Shown here: one piece after another, positions 56,602-64,000 of the stretch | Position numbering within the stretch: position 1 is the first letter of the stretch | Layout: the number at the start of each line of letters is the position of its first letter | Assembly (NCBI RefSeq): GCF_010983895.1 | Contig: NZ_CP048836.1 | Location: 930,001-994,000, forward strand | DNA: 64,000 nucleotides | DNA from: Nitrogeniibacter mangrovi | Lineage (GTDB): Bacteria; Pseudomonadota; Gammaproteobacteria; Burkholderiales; Rhodocyclaceae | Direction of reading: 5' to 3' | Made by a program: the position numbers and the translations under genes | Notes under the pieces: model-generated | The model's input: only the letters and a program-made list of their open reading frames with translations | Told to the model about the DNA's origin: nothing | Databases searched by the model: none

Positions 56602-57519
56602 TTGGCGAAACCCCGCATAATCATCACGGGCGGCAGCGGTCTGCTGGCAGTCAACTGGTGCGCGACCATGCGCGACCGGTTCGACGTCGTGCTCGCTTTC
56701 CACGAGCGCATGCCTGCGCTGGCAGGCTCAGTCGGCCACGTGCTGGATTTGAGTTCGCGTGTTCAGATACAGGCTGCTCTCGACGAGTTCGAGCCTCAGG
56801 CGGTTATCCATGCCGCAGGGTGTACAAGCGTTGAGGGGTGTGAGAAAGCGCCAGAACTGGCTCGCCACGTGAACGTCGAGTTGGCTGAAAACGTCGCGTG
56901 GGCCTGTGCGTCGCGCGCAACCCCACTTGTTCACATTTCAACAGACCACCTGTTTGCTGGTGATCGCCCCATGGCGACCGAAGAGACGCCAGTGGCACCG
57001 CAGAACGTCTATGGCGCAACCAAGGCTGAAGCAGAAGTGCGTGTCGCGAAGGTGTGCCCCGAAGCGTTGATCATTCGAACCAATTTCTACGGGTGGGGCA
57101 CGAGTTACCGTCAGTCGTTCAGCGATGCCATCATCGGCGCAGTGCGGCAGGGGCGGCGCATATCGCTTTTCGATGATGTCTATTACACCCCGATTCTTGC
57201 CGAGTCCCTCATTGAGACGTCGCATGCACTGCTGGAGCGGGGCGCCAGCGGGGTGTTCAATGTGGTCGGTAGCGAGCGACTCACGAAACTGCAATTCGGC
57301 CTAATGCTGGCCGAGGTGTTCGCCCTAGATGCATCGCCCATCCATCGGGGGGCGATCGCGGATGTCCCGAATCTCGTGGCCCGGCCGCGTGACATGAGCC
57401 TTTCCAATGAAAAGGTGCGCTCAGTAATCGGACAGGACGTGGGCTCAGTCAAGGATCAACTCGCACGGCTTCGCCAGCAAGCGCTCTCGGGCCTGGCGTC
57501 TGAACTGGAAATACTATGA
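56602..57519 (+). CDS. RmlD-like sugar nucleotide reductase
   Basis: A 305-residue extended SDR of the dTDP-4-dehydrorhamnose reductase type. N-terminal PRIIITGGSGLLAVNW, TDHLFAGDRPMATEETPVAPQNVYGATKAEAE with the catalytic Tyr-x3-Lys, and IIRTNFYGWG are visible. It starts with TTG at 56602, with CAGGA eight bases upstream. It overlaps the aminotransferase gene (ATGA). It probably reduces a keto sugar in the cluster; RmlA, RmlB and RmlC are not in view, so the substrate need not be rhamnose. Confidence 0.78.
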   Translation: MAKPRIIITGGSGLLAVNWCATMRDRFDVVLAFHERMPALAGSVGHVLDLSSRVQIQAALDEFEPQAVIHAAGCTSVEGCEKAPELARHVNVELAENVAWACASRATPLVHISTDHLFAGDRPMATEETPVAPQNVYGATKAEAEVRVAKVCPEALIIRTNFYGWGTSYRQSFSDAIIGAVRQGRRISLFDDVYYTPILAESLIETSHALLERGASGVFNVVGSERLTKLQFGLMLAEVFALDASPIHRGAIADVPNLVARPRDMSLSNEKVRSVIGQDVGSVKDQLARLRQQALSGLASELEIL

Positions 57520-58700
57520 TTCCGTACGGAAAACATCATATCGAAGAGGATGACATCGCGGCGGTGGTGGATGTCCTCCGCAGCGGGTTGATCACGCAGG
57601 GGCCGGCGGTCGAGGCCTTCGAGCATGCGGTCGCGCAATACGTCGGGGCCAGGCATGCAGTTGCCGTCTCCAGCGGGACGGCGGCACTGCATCTTGCGGC
57701 CCTCGCTGCCGGCGTCGGACCGGGCACCACCCTGATCACGTCGCCGATCACGTTCGTGGCCTCGGCCAATGCCGGGCTCTACGCGGGCGGGAAGGTGGCG
57801 TTCGCCGACATTGATCCGGAAACCATCAACATGTCGCCGAACGCGCTCGCTTCGGCACTTGAAGCTCATCCGGACACGAAAGCTGTGGTGCCTGTGCATT
57901 TTGCGGGTCTGCCATGCGACATGCCGGCTATTAAGGCATTGGCAGACAAGGCCGGCGCGGCCGTGATCGAGGATGCCGCACATGCGCTTGGCGCCACCTA
58001 TCCGGACGGGCGTCGCGTCGGATGCTGCGCAAATTCGCTGATGACCATATTCTCGTTTCACCCCGTGAAGGCGATCGCCGCGGGTGAAGGGGGCATGATC
58101 ACGACGAACGACGACGCGGTCTATCGCCGCTTGCTGAGGTTGCGCAGCCACGGTATCAACAAGCTTGACGATCCGTTCGTGTTCGAAGGCCAGGCCTTCA
58201 CCGGCGATATCCAGAATCCCTGGTACTACGAAATGCAGGAACTCGGATTCCACTACCGGATTTCGGATATTCAGTGCGCGCTCGGGCTCTCTCAACTGGG
58301 TAAGCTCGATGCTTTCATGAAGCGTCGGCGCGAACTGGTGGCGAACTATGACGCGGCTTTTTCAGGCTGCGAACACTGCCGGCCGGCTCAGTCCGACCGC
58401 ATCGAGTCGAGTGCGCATCATCTGCACGTCCTGCGGATCAAATTCAAGGAACTGGACATCTCCCGGTCCGAATTCATGATGCGGCTCAGGGCAGAGGGTA
58501 TTGGCACCCAGGTGCATTACATTCCGGTGCCATGGCATCCGGTCTATCGATCCATTGGGGCGGATCCGGCATCGTGTCCGCGTGCCGTCGATTTCTACGC
58601 TGAAGCCTTGAGTATTCCGCTGTTCGTCGATCTGACTGATGAAGAACAGGCTCGCGTGATTCAATCAATTCAGTCTCTGGTCGCGCGTCAGCGCGTCTGA
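57516..58700 (+). CDS. PseC-like sugar aminotransferase (DegT/DnrJ/EryC1)
   Basis: A 394-residue PLP enzyme. The PLP lysine is K185 in SFHPVKAIAAGEGGM, the same context as PseC, which aminates the 4-keto sugar made by PseB in pseudaminic acid synthesis. Other family text: GLITQGPAVEAFEHAVA, AVSSGTAALHLA, IEDAAHALGATY. PseB is not in the window. It overlaps the previous stop by four bases. Confidence 0.87.
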   Translation: MIPYGKHHIEEDDIAAVVDVLRSGLITQGPAVEAFEHAVAQYVGARHAVAVSSGTAALHLAALAAGVGPGTTLITSPITFVASANAGLYAGGKVAFADIDPETINMSPNALASALEAHPDTKAVVPVHFAGLPCDMPAIKALADKAGAAVIEDAAHALGATYPDGRRVGCCANSLMTIFSFHPVKAIAAGEGGMITTNDDAVYRRLLRLRSHGINKLDDPFVFEGQAFTGDIQNPWYYEMQELGFHYRISDIQCALGLSQLGKLDAFMKRRRELVANYDAAFSGCEHCRPAQSDRIESSAHHLHVLRIKFKELDISRSEFMMRLRAEGIGTQVHYIPVPWHPVYRSIGADPASCPRAVDFYAEALSIPLFVDLTDEEQARVIQSIQSLVARQRV

Positions 58701-58705
58701 CCTGG

Positions 58706-59776
58706 ATGAAACTGCTCGTCATCGGCTGTGGTTCGATCGGAACCCGACATGCCAGAAATGCGAAACGGTTGGGGCTCGAACTCATGCTGTGCGATCCGAA
58801 TGCGTCGCGCCTGGAGGAGCTGTCCCGTGAGCTGGGGGCCGCGGCCGTTTATGCCGACTTCGATCAGGCTGCCCGCGCCTCGGGTGCGGATGCCGCGCTG
58901 ATCGCGACACCCAGTCATCTCCATATCGCCCCGGCGATGGCCATGCTCGGTGCCGGCATGCACGTCATGATGGAGAAGCCGCTGTGTCCGACCAGTGCTG
59001 ACGCCGAATCGCTGAAGGCGCGTTTGCAGGCGTCGGACCGAATTTTCATGATGGCGCACACGTTCCGGTTTCGTGCGGAATGGCAGGCGATCAAACGATT
59101 ACTCGATACCCAACCCGTCGGACGTGTCCTGAGCGCTGAATTTATGGGGGGGTGGTATCTGCCCGACTGGCACTTCCGCGAGGATTACCGCACGGAATAC
59201 GCGGCTCAACGCAAGCAGGGCGGCGGCGTCATGCTCACCAGCATGAGTCATTTCTTTGATGTTGTGTCATGGTTCTTTGGCGATATCGATGCTGTGGTCG
59301 GCGCGAAGATGCGCTTGAGCGGGCTCGATGTGGATGTGGACGACGCCGTGATGTGTACCGCCCGAACGGCGGGCGGGGTCGCCGTCACGCTCAACGAGGA
59401 TTTTCTCGCGCGCTGTCCACGCAGGTCGTTCCGGGTCAATGGCGAGCACGGCTACGTCGAGGCGGATTTCAATCAGAAGGTGCTGCGTTTGTGGGATGCC
59501 CGGGAAAAACGCTTTCTGCCCGGGGAAGACCCTGAAAGGGATCGCAAGGGGCTGTTCCGGATCCTGGAGGACGGGATCGGATACGAGGTCGAGCCTGTCA
59601 CGCGCCCGCTGGAGTATTCTGGAAACGATGCCTATCTGGCCGAAATGGAGCACTTTGTCGGCCTCGTTTCACGGAATCAACCCGATCCCGATCTCGGGAT
59701 CGACGCGGGCATCAAAGTGCTCAAGGCGATAGAAAGCGTCGGAATTGTTGACTGGACACACGCAAGGACGAAATAG
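58706..59776 (+). CDS. Gfo/Idh/MocA-family oxidoreductase
   Basis: A 356-residue NAD(P)-dependent oxidoreductase. The Rossmann motif is LLVIGCGSIGTRHARN, and MMEKPLCPTS carries the conserved EKP near residue 93. C-terminal half is the alpha/beta oxidoreductase domain (GGGVMLTSMSHFFDVVSWFFG). In glycan clusters such enzymes oxidise or reduce sugar intermediates. It lies five bases after the PseC-like gene. Exact sugar unknown. Confidence 0.85.
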   Translation: MKLLVIGCGSIGTRHARNAKRLGLELMLCDPNASRLEELSRELGAAAVYADFDQAARASGADAALIATPSHLHIAPAMAMLGAGMHVMMEKPLCPTSADAESLKARLQASDRIFMMAHTFRFRAEWQAIKRLLDTQPVGRVLSAEFMGGWYLPDWHFREDYRTEYAAQRKQGGGVMLTSMSHFFDVVSWFFGDIDAVVGAKMRLSGLDVDVDDAVMCTARTAGGVAVTLNEDFLARCPRRSFRVNGEHGYVEADFNQKVLRLWDAREKRFLPGEDPERDRKGLFRILEDGIGYEVEPVTRPLEYSGNDAYLAEMEHFVGLVSRNQPDPDLGIDAGIKVLKAIESVGIVDWTHARTK

Positions 59777-59777
59777 C

Positions 59778-60809
59778 ATGGGCCTCATGAGAATCGGAAA
59801 CAGGATTGTGGGCGAGGGGCGTGCCGCCCTCATGTTTGCCGAGGAAGGACAAGCCAATCAGGGGGACGCGGCCGTCGCGATGAGGATGTCGCAACTGGCG
59901 GCAGACTGCATGGCCGACGGCATCGAGTTCCAGTTCTTTCTGGCCGATGACATGTATATCCGCACGGACCCCGGCTACGACATCTACAAGAGCCGGGAGC
60001 TTTCGGCGACCGAGATTCGCGACATCATCTCGCATGCGCAAGCCTGCGGGTTGCTTTGCCAGGTGGCCGGTTTGTCACCCGCCATCATCGAGTTGTGCGC
60101 CGAGGCCGGTGCCGACGTTTTTTGTGTCAATGCCACAGACCTGACCAACCCGAAGATCATCGACGCGGTGACATCGACCGGCAAGCCGTTCTGGCTGGCC
60201 ACGCTGATGGGGACGATGGATGAGATCGACTGGGCGGTCAATCATGCGCTGGGTCGTGGATGCTCCAACGTTGGACTGTTGCACGGACAGCACGTGATGT
60301 CCTCCGACACGACACGCGGCGTGCCGCCAGAACTCCTGCAACTTGACTGCATCGAGCTGTTCAAGCGGCGCTACGGACTCGTGACCGGATTTGTAGACCA
60401 CACAGCGACAAGGTTCGTGCCGGCACTGGCGGTGGCCAAGGGTGCTGCGCTCATCACCAAGCATCTGGCTCCGGACCAGGACTGGCGTGGCCCCGACTGG
60501 GTGGTGTGCCTCGATCCAGAGGGCTGGAAGGAGTCCAAGTGGATGCTGGACTACGCGTCCGCGTCCAGCGGTGCTTCCAAGGAAATTTCCCAGATGGAAT
60601 TCAAGGATCGAAGTGTTCACCGGCGCGGCCTGTTCACCCGTCATGCGCTGCCGGCCGGGCACGTTCTCGAACCCGCTGATCTCGTGGCTTTGCGCCCCGG
60701 CAAAGGGGGCGTCGACCCGAAAATGTTGTCTGAAATGGTGGGGAGATCGCTGGGTCGGCCGCTGGATGCGCAGCATCAGATCCAGTGGGACGACCTCGCA
60801 CAGCGCTGA
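59778..60809 (+). CDS. Divergent NeuB/PseI-like nonulosonate synthase
   Basis: A 343-residue protein with a TIM barrel and a C-terminal SAF domain (HRRGLFTRHALPAGHVLEPADLVALRPG). The usual EIGxNHxGD is FAEEGQANQGD; LLHG, GFVDHT and KHLAPDQDWRGPDW line up with the metal and substrate sites of sialic acid synthases. It should condense PEP with an N-acyl hexosamine to make a nine-carbon sugar. It diverges enough that the precise product (pseudaminic, legionaminic or other) is open. The ATG at 59778 is used; the frame upstream overlaps the oxidoreductase. Confidence 0.78.
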   Translation: MGLMRIGNRIVGEGRAALMFAEEGQANQGDAAVAMRMSQLAADCMADGIEFQFFLADDMYIRTDPGYDIYKSRELSATEIRDIISHAQACGLLCQVAGLSPAIIELCAEAGADVFCVNATDLTNPKIIDAVTSTGKPFWLATLMGTMDEIDWAVNHALGRGCSNVGLLHGQHVMSSDTTRGVPPELLQLDCIELFKRRYGLVTGFVDHTATRFVPALAVAKGAALITKHLAPDQDWRGPDWVVCLDPEGWKESKWMLDYASASSGASKEISQMEFKDRSVHRRGLFTRHALPAGHVLEPADLVALRPGKGGVDPKMLSEMVGRSLGRPLDAQHQIQWDDLAQR

Positions 60810-60829
60810 ACCAAGGAGTTGGAGTCAAG

Positions 60830-61621
60830 ATGGATCTGGGATTGTCGAACAAAGTCGCCGTGGTGCTCGCCGGGAGTGCCGGAATCGGGCGAGGTATTGC
60901 CACCGTGCTCGCGGACGAGGGTTGCCGTGTTGCCATCTGCGCCCGCGACCAGAAGCGGCTCGAAGAGACGGCCGAATACATTCGGCAACGATCGGGGCGT
61001 GACCTCGTCGCCTGTACAACCGATGTCAGTGACGCTGATTCATTGAACGGGTTCTTCGACCAGGTGTTCGAGCGCTTCGGTCGTGTCGATATCCTGATCA
61101 ACAACACCGGCGGGCCACCGGTCGGCGCATGCCTCGATCTGTCCGATGTCGACTACGAGGCCGCGTTCAATCTGGTGCTGATGAGCAAGATCCGGGCGTG
61201 TCGCCGGGTCGTTCCGTCGATGCGCGAACATGGCTGGGGCAGGATCATCAACATCGAGAGTACCTGCGTGAAAAGCGCGCTTGAAAACATGGTGCTCTCC
61301 AACGTTTTCAGAAGTGCTTCTGCGGCGTTCGCCAAGACCCTGTCCATGGAGCATGCGCGCCAGGGCGTGCGGGTTCACACCCTGCTTTCGGGGCCATTCA
61401 TGACCAATCGTGTCAATGAACTCGGTGAGAGCGCGGCAAGGAATAAGGGCATTTCGTTTGAAGCGTGGCGCGCCGAGGCCGAAGCCGGAACGGCGCTGGG
61501 ACGTTTTGGCGACCCGCTCGAATACGGCGCGCTGGTAGCCTTCCTTGCCAGCGACCGTGCTGCCTATATGAACGGGACCTGCCTGGCGATCGATGGCGGG
61601 GCGCTCAGGACCATTTCATGA
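60830..61621 (+). CDS. Atypical SDR oxidoreductase
   Basis: A 263-residue Rossmann-fold protein with VVLAGSAGIGRGIATVLA, ILINNTGGPPVGACLDL and a C-terminal YMNGTCLAIDGGALRT. The normal catalytic Tyr-x3-Lys is not visible; the region reads NMVLSNVFRSASAAFAKTL, a pattern seen in a branch of SDR-like proteins. It may use another catalytic residue or act on an unusual keto sugar. AAGGAG and GGAG stand before the ATG at 60830. It sits between the synthase and the cytidylyltransferase genes. Confidence 0.8.
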   Translation: MDLGLSNKVAVVLAGSAGIGRGIATVLADEGCRVAICARDQKRLEETAEYIRQRSGRDLVACTTDVSDADSLNGFFDQVFERFGRVDILINNTGGPPVGACLDLSDVDYEAAFNLVLMSKIRACRRVVPSMREHGWGRIINIESTCVKSALENMVLSNVFRSASAAFAKTLSMEHARQGVRVHTLLSGPFMTNRVNELGESAARNKGISFEAWRAEAEAGTALGRFGDPLEYGALVAFLASDRAAYMNGTCLAIDGGALRTIS

Positions 61622-61634
61622 GGACGCGCGCGCG

Positions 61635-62345
61635 ATGAAACTCGCCGTCATTCCCGCCAGAGGGGGCAGCAAGCGCATTCCGGGGAAGAACATCATGCCC
61701 TTCTGCGGGCGCCCGATGATCGCCTATGCACTTGAGGCGGTTGAACGGTCGGGGGTGTTCCACAAGATCCATGTATCGACCGATTCCGAAGAGATCAGGG
61801 ATGTGGCGGTCAAGCTCGGTTTCGAGGTCGACTTCATGCGCGATCCGGCGCTGGCGGACGACTTCACCGGTCTGATGCCGGTCTTGCGATGGGTGGTCGA
61901 CGAGTATCGGACGCGCGGTCAGGTTTTCTCCGAGATCTGTTGCATGATGCCCAATGCGCCGCTCGTGCTCAGCCACGATGTCGAAGCGGCGTATCAGACC
62001 TTCAGCGCGCATGGCGGCGAACATCCGCTACTGGTCTACGCGCGCTATCCCGTGCCCATCGAGTGGGCGTTCCGCCGCGACGAAAGCGGCCTGATGAGTG
62101 CCGTCTCTCCGGAAAGCCTGACGATCCGCTCCCAGGACCTGGCGCACGCCTACTATGAATGCGGCCCGTTCACCTGGTGGCGCGCCGAGCATCTGCTCCA
62201 GGACAATCCGCTGACCGGCAAGGTGCTGTCCTACATCATGCCGACCGAACGGGCGGTGGACATCGATACGGTCGAAGACTTGGCTTACGCCGAGCAGCTT
62301 TACCGTCTGATGACCGCCACGCCGGCGAGTCCGCCTTCAACCTGA
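61635..62345 (+). CDS. Nonulosonate cytidylyltransferase, PseF-like
   Basis: A 236-residue CMP-sugar synthase. The CTP site is AVIPARGGSKRIPGKNI, followed by KIHVSTDSEEIRDVA and the C-terminal PTERAVDIDTVEDLAYAE. The form fits PseF, which activates pseudaminic acid with CMP. The ATG at 61635 begins the conserved MKLAVIPARGGSKR. It starts 13 bases after the SDR stop. Confidence 0.88.
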   Translation: MKLAVIPARGGSKRIPGKNIMPFCGRPMIAYALEAVERSGVFHKIHVSTDSEEIRDVAVKLGFEVDFMRDPALADDFTGLMPVLRWVVDEYRTRGQVFSEICCMMPNAPLVLSHDVEAAYQTFSAHGGEHPLLVYARYPVPIEWAFRRDESGLMSAVSPESLTIRSQDLAHAYYECGPFTWWRAEHLLQDNPLTGKVLSYIMPTERAVDIDTVEDLAYAEQLYRLMTATPASPPST

Positions 62346-62359
62346 CGCCGAGTTTCCAC

Positions 62360-63646
62360 ATGCGCACCTATCACCATTCCGAACAGTTGCTTGAGCGTGC
62401 ACTGAAAACCATTCCGCTCGGCAGCCAGACGTTCAGCAAGAGCAAGACCCAGTACCCGTACGGGGTGTCGCCCTACTTCATTCGAAAGGGCGCGGGATCG
62501 CGGGTCTGGGACGTTGATGGAAACGAGTACGTCGACTTCATCAACAGCCTCGCGGCAATCACGCTGGGCTATCAGGACCCGGATGTTGACGCGGCAGTGG
62601 CGGCGCAACTGAAGGAGGGGGTGGTCTTTTCACTGCCTCATCCGATTGAAATGAAAGTGGCCGAGAAAATGGTCGATCTCGTGCCGTGCGCCGAGATGGT
62701 TCGTTTCGGCAAGAACGGATCGGACGCCACGGCTGGCGCGATCCGGCTGGCTCGCGCGTTCACCGGGCGAGATCACGTTGCCGTCTGCGGCTACCACGGG
62801 TGGCAGGACTGGTACATTGGGACGACCCCGCGCAACCGCGGCGTACCGTCAGCCACCCGGGCACTGACTCACACCTGGGCCTACAACGACATCAAGAGTC
62901 TCGAGGCCGTGTTCGACGCGCACCCCGGAGAGATTGCCGCGGTCATTCTCGAGCCCATGAATCTGACGGAGCCGTCGCCCGGCTTCCTGGAATCGGTCAA
63001 GACACTTGCCCACAAGTACGGCGCGCTGCTCATTTTCGACGAAACCGTGACCGGGTTCCGTTATGCCTCCGGCGGCGCTCAGCAACTGTTCGGTGTGACC
63101 CCGGACCTGGCGACCTTTGGCAAGGGCCTGGCAAACGGGTATCCCGTCTCCGCAGTGGCGGGGCGGGCGGACGTGATGAAACTGATGGAAGAGATCTTTT
63201 TTTCCTTCACCTTCGGTGGCGAAACGCTCTCGCTCGCGGCAGCATTGGCGACGATGAGGAAGCTGGAGCGCGAGCCGGTTATCGACACCATGTACGCTCA
63301 GGGCGCGAAGATCGTTGATCGACTGGGCGCGCTCATTTCTGCGTCCGGGGCGTCGGACTTTCTCGGCGTTGCCGGAAATCCGACCTGGAGCTTCCTGACC
63401 ATCAAGGACACGGATGCCTACTCGATGTGGCAGATCAAGACCCTGTTCCTCCAGGAAATGTTTGCCCGCGGCATCCTTACGATCGGGACGCACAACATGA
63501 GCTATTCCCACAGCGATGAGGATCTGAGCCTGCTTTTCAAGGCGTACGAAGACGTTATGCCGATGATTTCGGCCGCGGTCAAGGACGGCACGCTCGAATC
63601 GAAGCTTCGTTGCGAGCCGCTCGAGCCTTTGTTCAAGGTCCGATGA
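62360..63646 (+). CDS. Class III aminotransferase (GSA-like) of the nonulosonate cluster
   Basis: A 428-residue PLP enzyme related to glutamate-1-semialdehyde aminomutase. The PLP lysine is K255 in FGKGLANGYPV; DETVTGFRYASGG binds the pyridine nitrogen; CGYHGWQDWYIG is typical. It is an extra aminotransferase beyond the PseC-like one, which the standard pseudaminic pathway does not need, so it may put an amino group on the nine-carbon sugar or make an unusual acyl group. The ATG at 62360 is 14 bases after pseF. No strong ribosome site was seen. Confidence 0.82.
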   Translation: MRTYHHSEQLLERALKTIPLGSQTFSKSKTQYPYGVSPYFIRKGAGSRVWDVDGNEYVDFINSLAAITLGYQDPDVDAAVAAQLKEGVVFSLPHPIEMKVAEKMVDLVPCAEMVRFGKNGSDATAGAIRLARAFTGRDHVAVCGYHGWQDWYIGTTPRNRGVPSATRALTHTWAYNDIKSLEAVFDAHPGEIAAVILEPMNLTEPSPGFLESVKTLAHKYGALLIFDETVTGFRYASGGAQQLFGVTPDLATFGKGLANGYPVSAVAGRADVMKLMEEIFFSFTFGGETLSLAAALATMRKLEREPVIDTMYAQGAKIVDRLGALISASGASDFLGVAGNPTWSFLTIKDTDAYSMWQIKTLFLQEMFARGILTIGTHNMSYSHSDEDLSLLFKAYEDVMPMISAAVKDGTLESKLRCEPLEPLFKVR

Positions 63647-63659
63647 CGCAAGCCCCACC

Positions 63660-64000
63660 GTGAACGTCGTCATCAGGGCTGACTCCTCGATCGATATCGG
63701 AAGCGGTCACGTCATGCGATGCATGACACTCGCGGATGAACTGGTGGCGCGCGGCGCTCACGTGGCGTTCATTTGCAAGGCGCTGGATGGCGCGATGATC
63801 GAGCCGATCCGGCAACGGGGCTTCGCCTGCCACGAGATCGCTGCGACGCCCGCTGGGTCGGGTGCCGACGCCGCGGATACCCTGGCGTTGATCGCCGGAC
63901 ACCGTCCGCCAGTGGATTGGCTGATCGTGGACCACTACGGGCTCGACCGGCGGTGGGAACAGATCATCCGTCCGGTGGTGCGTCATCTGATGGTCGTCGA
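63660..64000 (+). CDS. PseG-like UDP-sugar hydrolase, cut by window end
   Basis: The first 113 codons of a GT-B-fold hydrolase. GTG at 63660 opens the frame, and the N-terminal VVIRADSSIDIGSGHVMRC is the signature of PseG, which removes UDP from the altrosamine intermediate in pseudaminic acid synthesis. LIVDHYGLDRRWE is also typical. It lies 13 bases past the aminotransferase stop. No stop codon before the window end. Confidence 0.85.
   Translation, partial: MNVVIRADSSIDIGSGHVMRCMTLADELVARGAHVAFICKALDGAMIEPIRQRGFACHEIAATPAGSGADAADTLALIAGHRPPVDWLIVDHYGLDRRWEQIIRPVVRHLMVV

Overview
The window looks like chromosome from a high-GC betaproteobacterium, probably a Rhodocyclales-type organism (Azoarcus/Thauera relatives). 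This rests on the betaproteobacterial porin, the pcm-rhodanese-tolC-waaA gene order, the AcoR/AcoXABC acetoin system and the PQQ alcohol dehydrogenases. The assignment is inference from gene content. I saw no rRNA, tRNA, CRISPR array, transposase or phage gene.

Layout. (1) 1-9331, minus strand: a nine-gene operon for a GldA/GldF-GldG-like ABC exporter, a DUF4340 protein, a MoxR ATPase, a DUF58 protein, a DUF4381 protein, two von Willebrand (BatA/BatB-like) membrane proteins and a TPR protein cut by the window start. (2) 10094-32314: an alcohol/acetoin catabolic region. It holds a pseudoazurin, a first thiC copy, a porin, a lanthanide-type PQQ alcohol dehydrogenase with its binding protein, cytochrome and beta-propeller protein, a second PQQ dehydrogenase with a diheme cytochrome c, the sigma54 activator AcoR, then acoX-acoA-acoB-acoC-lipA-thiS-DUF1097-thiG-lpd. 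(3) 32359-44685: Ohr, an SDR, a trypsin-like protease, a cold-shock protein, a lipoprotein, a second thiC copy with a TPP riboswitch, a sucrose-phosphorylase-like GH13 enzyme, thiD, a fused alpha-carbonic anhydrase, a MocR regulator facing a small lipoprotein gene, and a CZB/degenerate-GGDEF protein. (4) 44903-53518: TetR-MFP-RND efflux, pcm, rhodanese, tolC, waaA. (5) 53644-64000: UDP-glucuronate epimerase, then a more A/T-rich nonulosonic-acid (pseudaminic-like) surface-glycan cluster that runs off the window end.

How the genes fit together. Alcohols (possibly 2,3-butanediol or ethanol) would enter through the porin, be oxidised in the periplasm by the PQQ enzymes with electrons leaving through c-type cytochromes, and acetoin would be cleaved in the cytoplasm by AcoABC plus Lpd. 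AcoABC needs TPP and lipoate, and lipA, thiS, thiG and a thiC copy sit in the same region. Four well-spaced sigma54 (GG-N10-GC) sites stand before the porin, thiC copy 1, the second PQQ dehydrogenase and acoX, near repeated TGAGACA/TGTCTCA half-sites that are the best candidates for AcoR enhancers.

The most notable observation is the thiC pair. The two genes are identical apart from two substitutions, and the identity is bounded almost exactly by the ORF. Copy 2 keeps a TPP riboswitch. Copy 1 has no riboswitch and instead has a sigma54-type promoter next to the shared enhancer region. This suggests a thiamine gene freed from TPP feedback and tied to acetoin/alcohol use.
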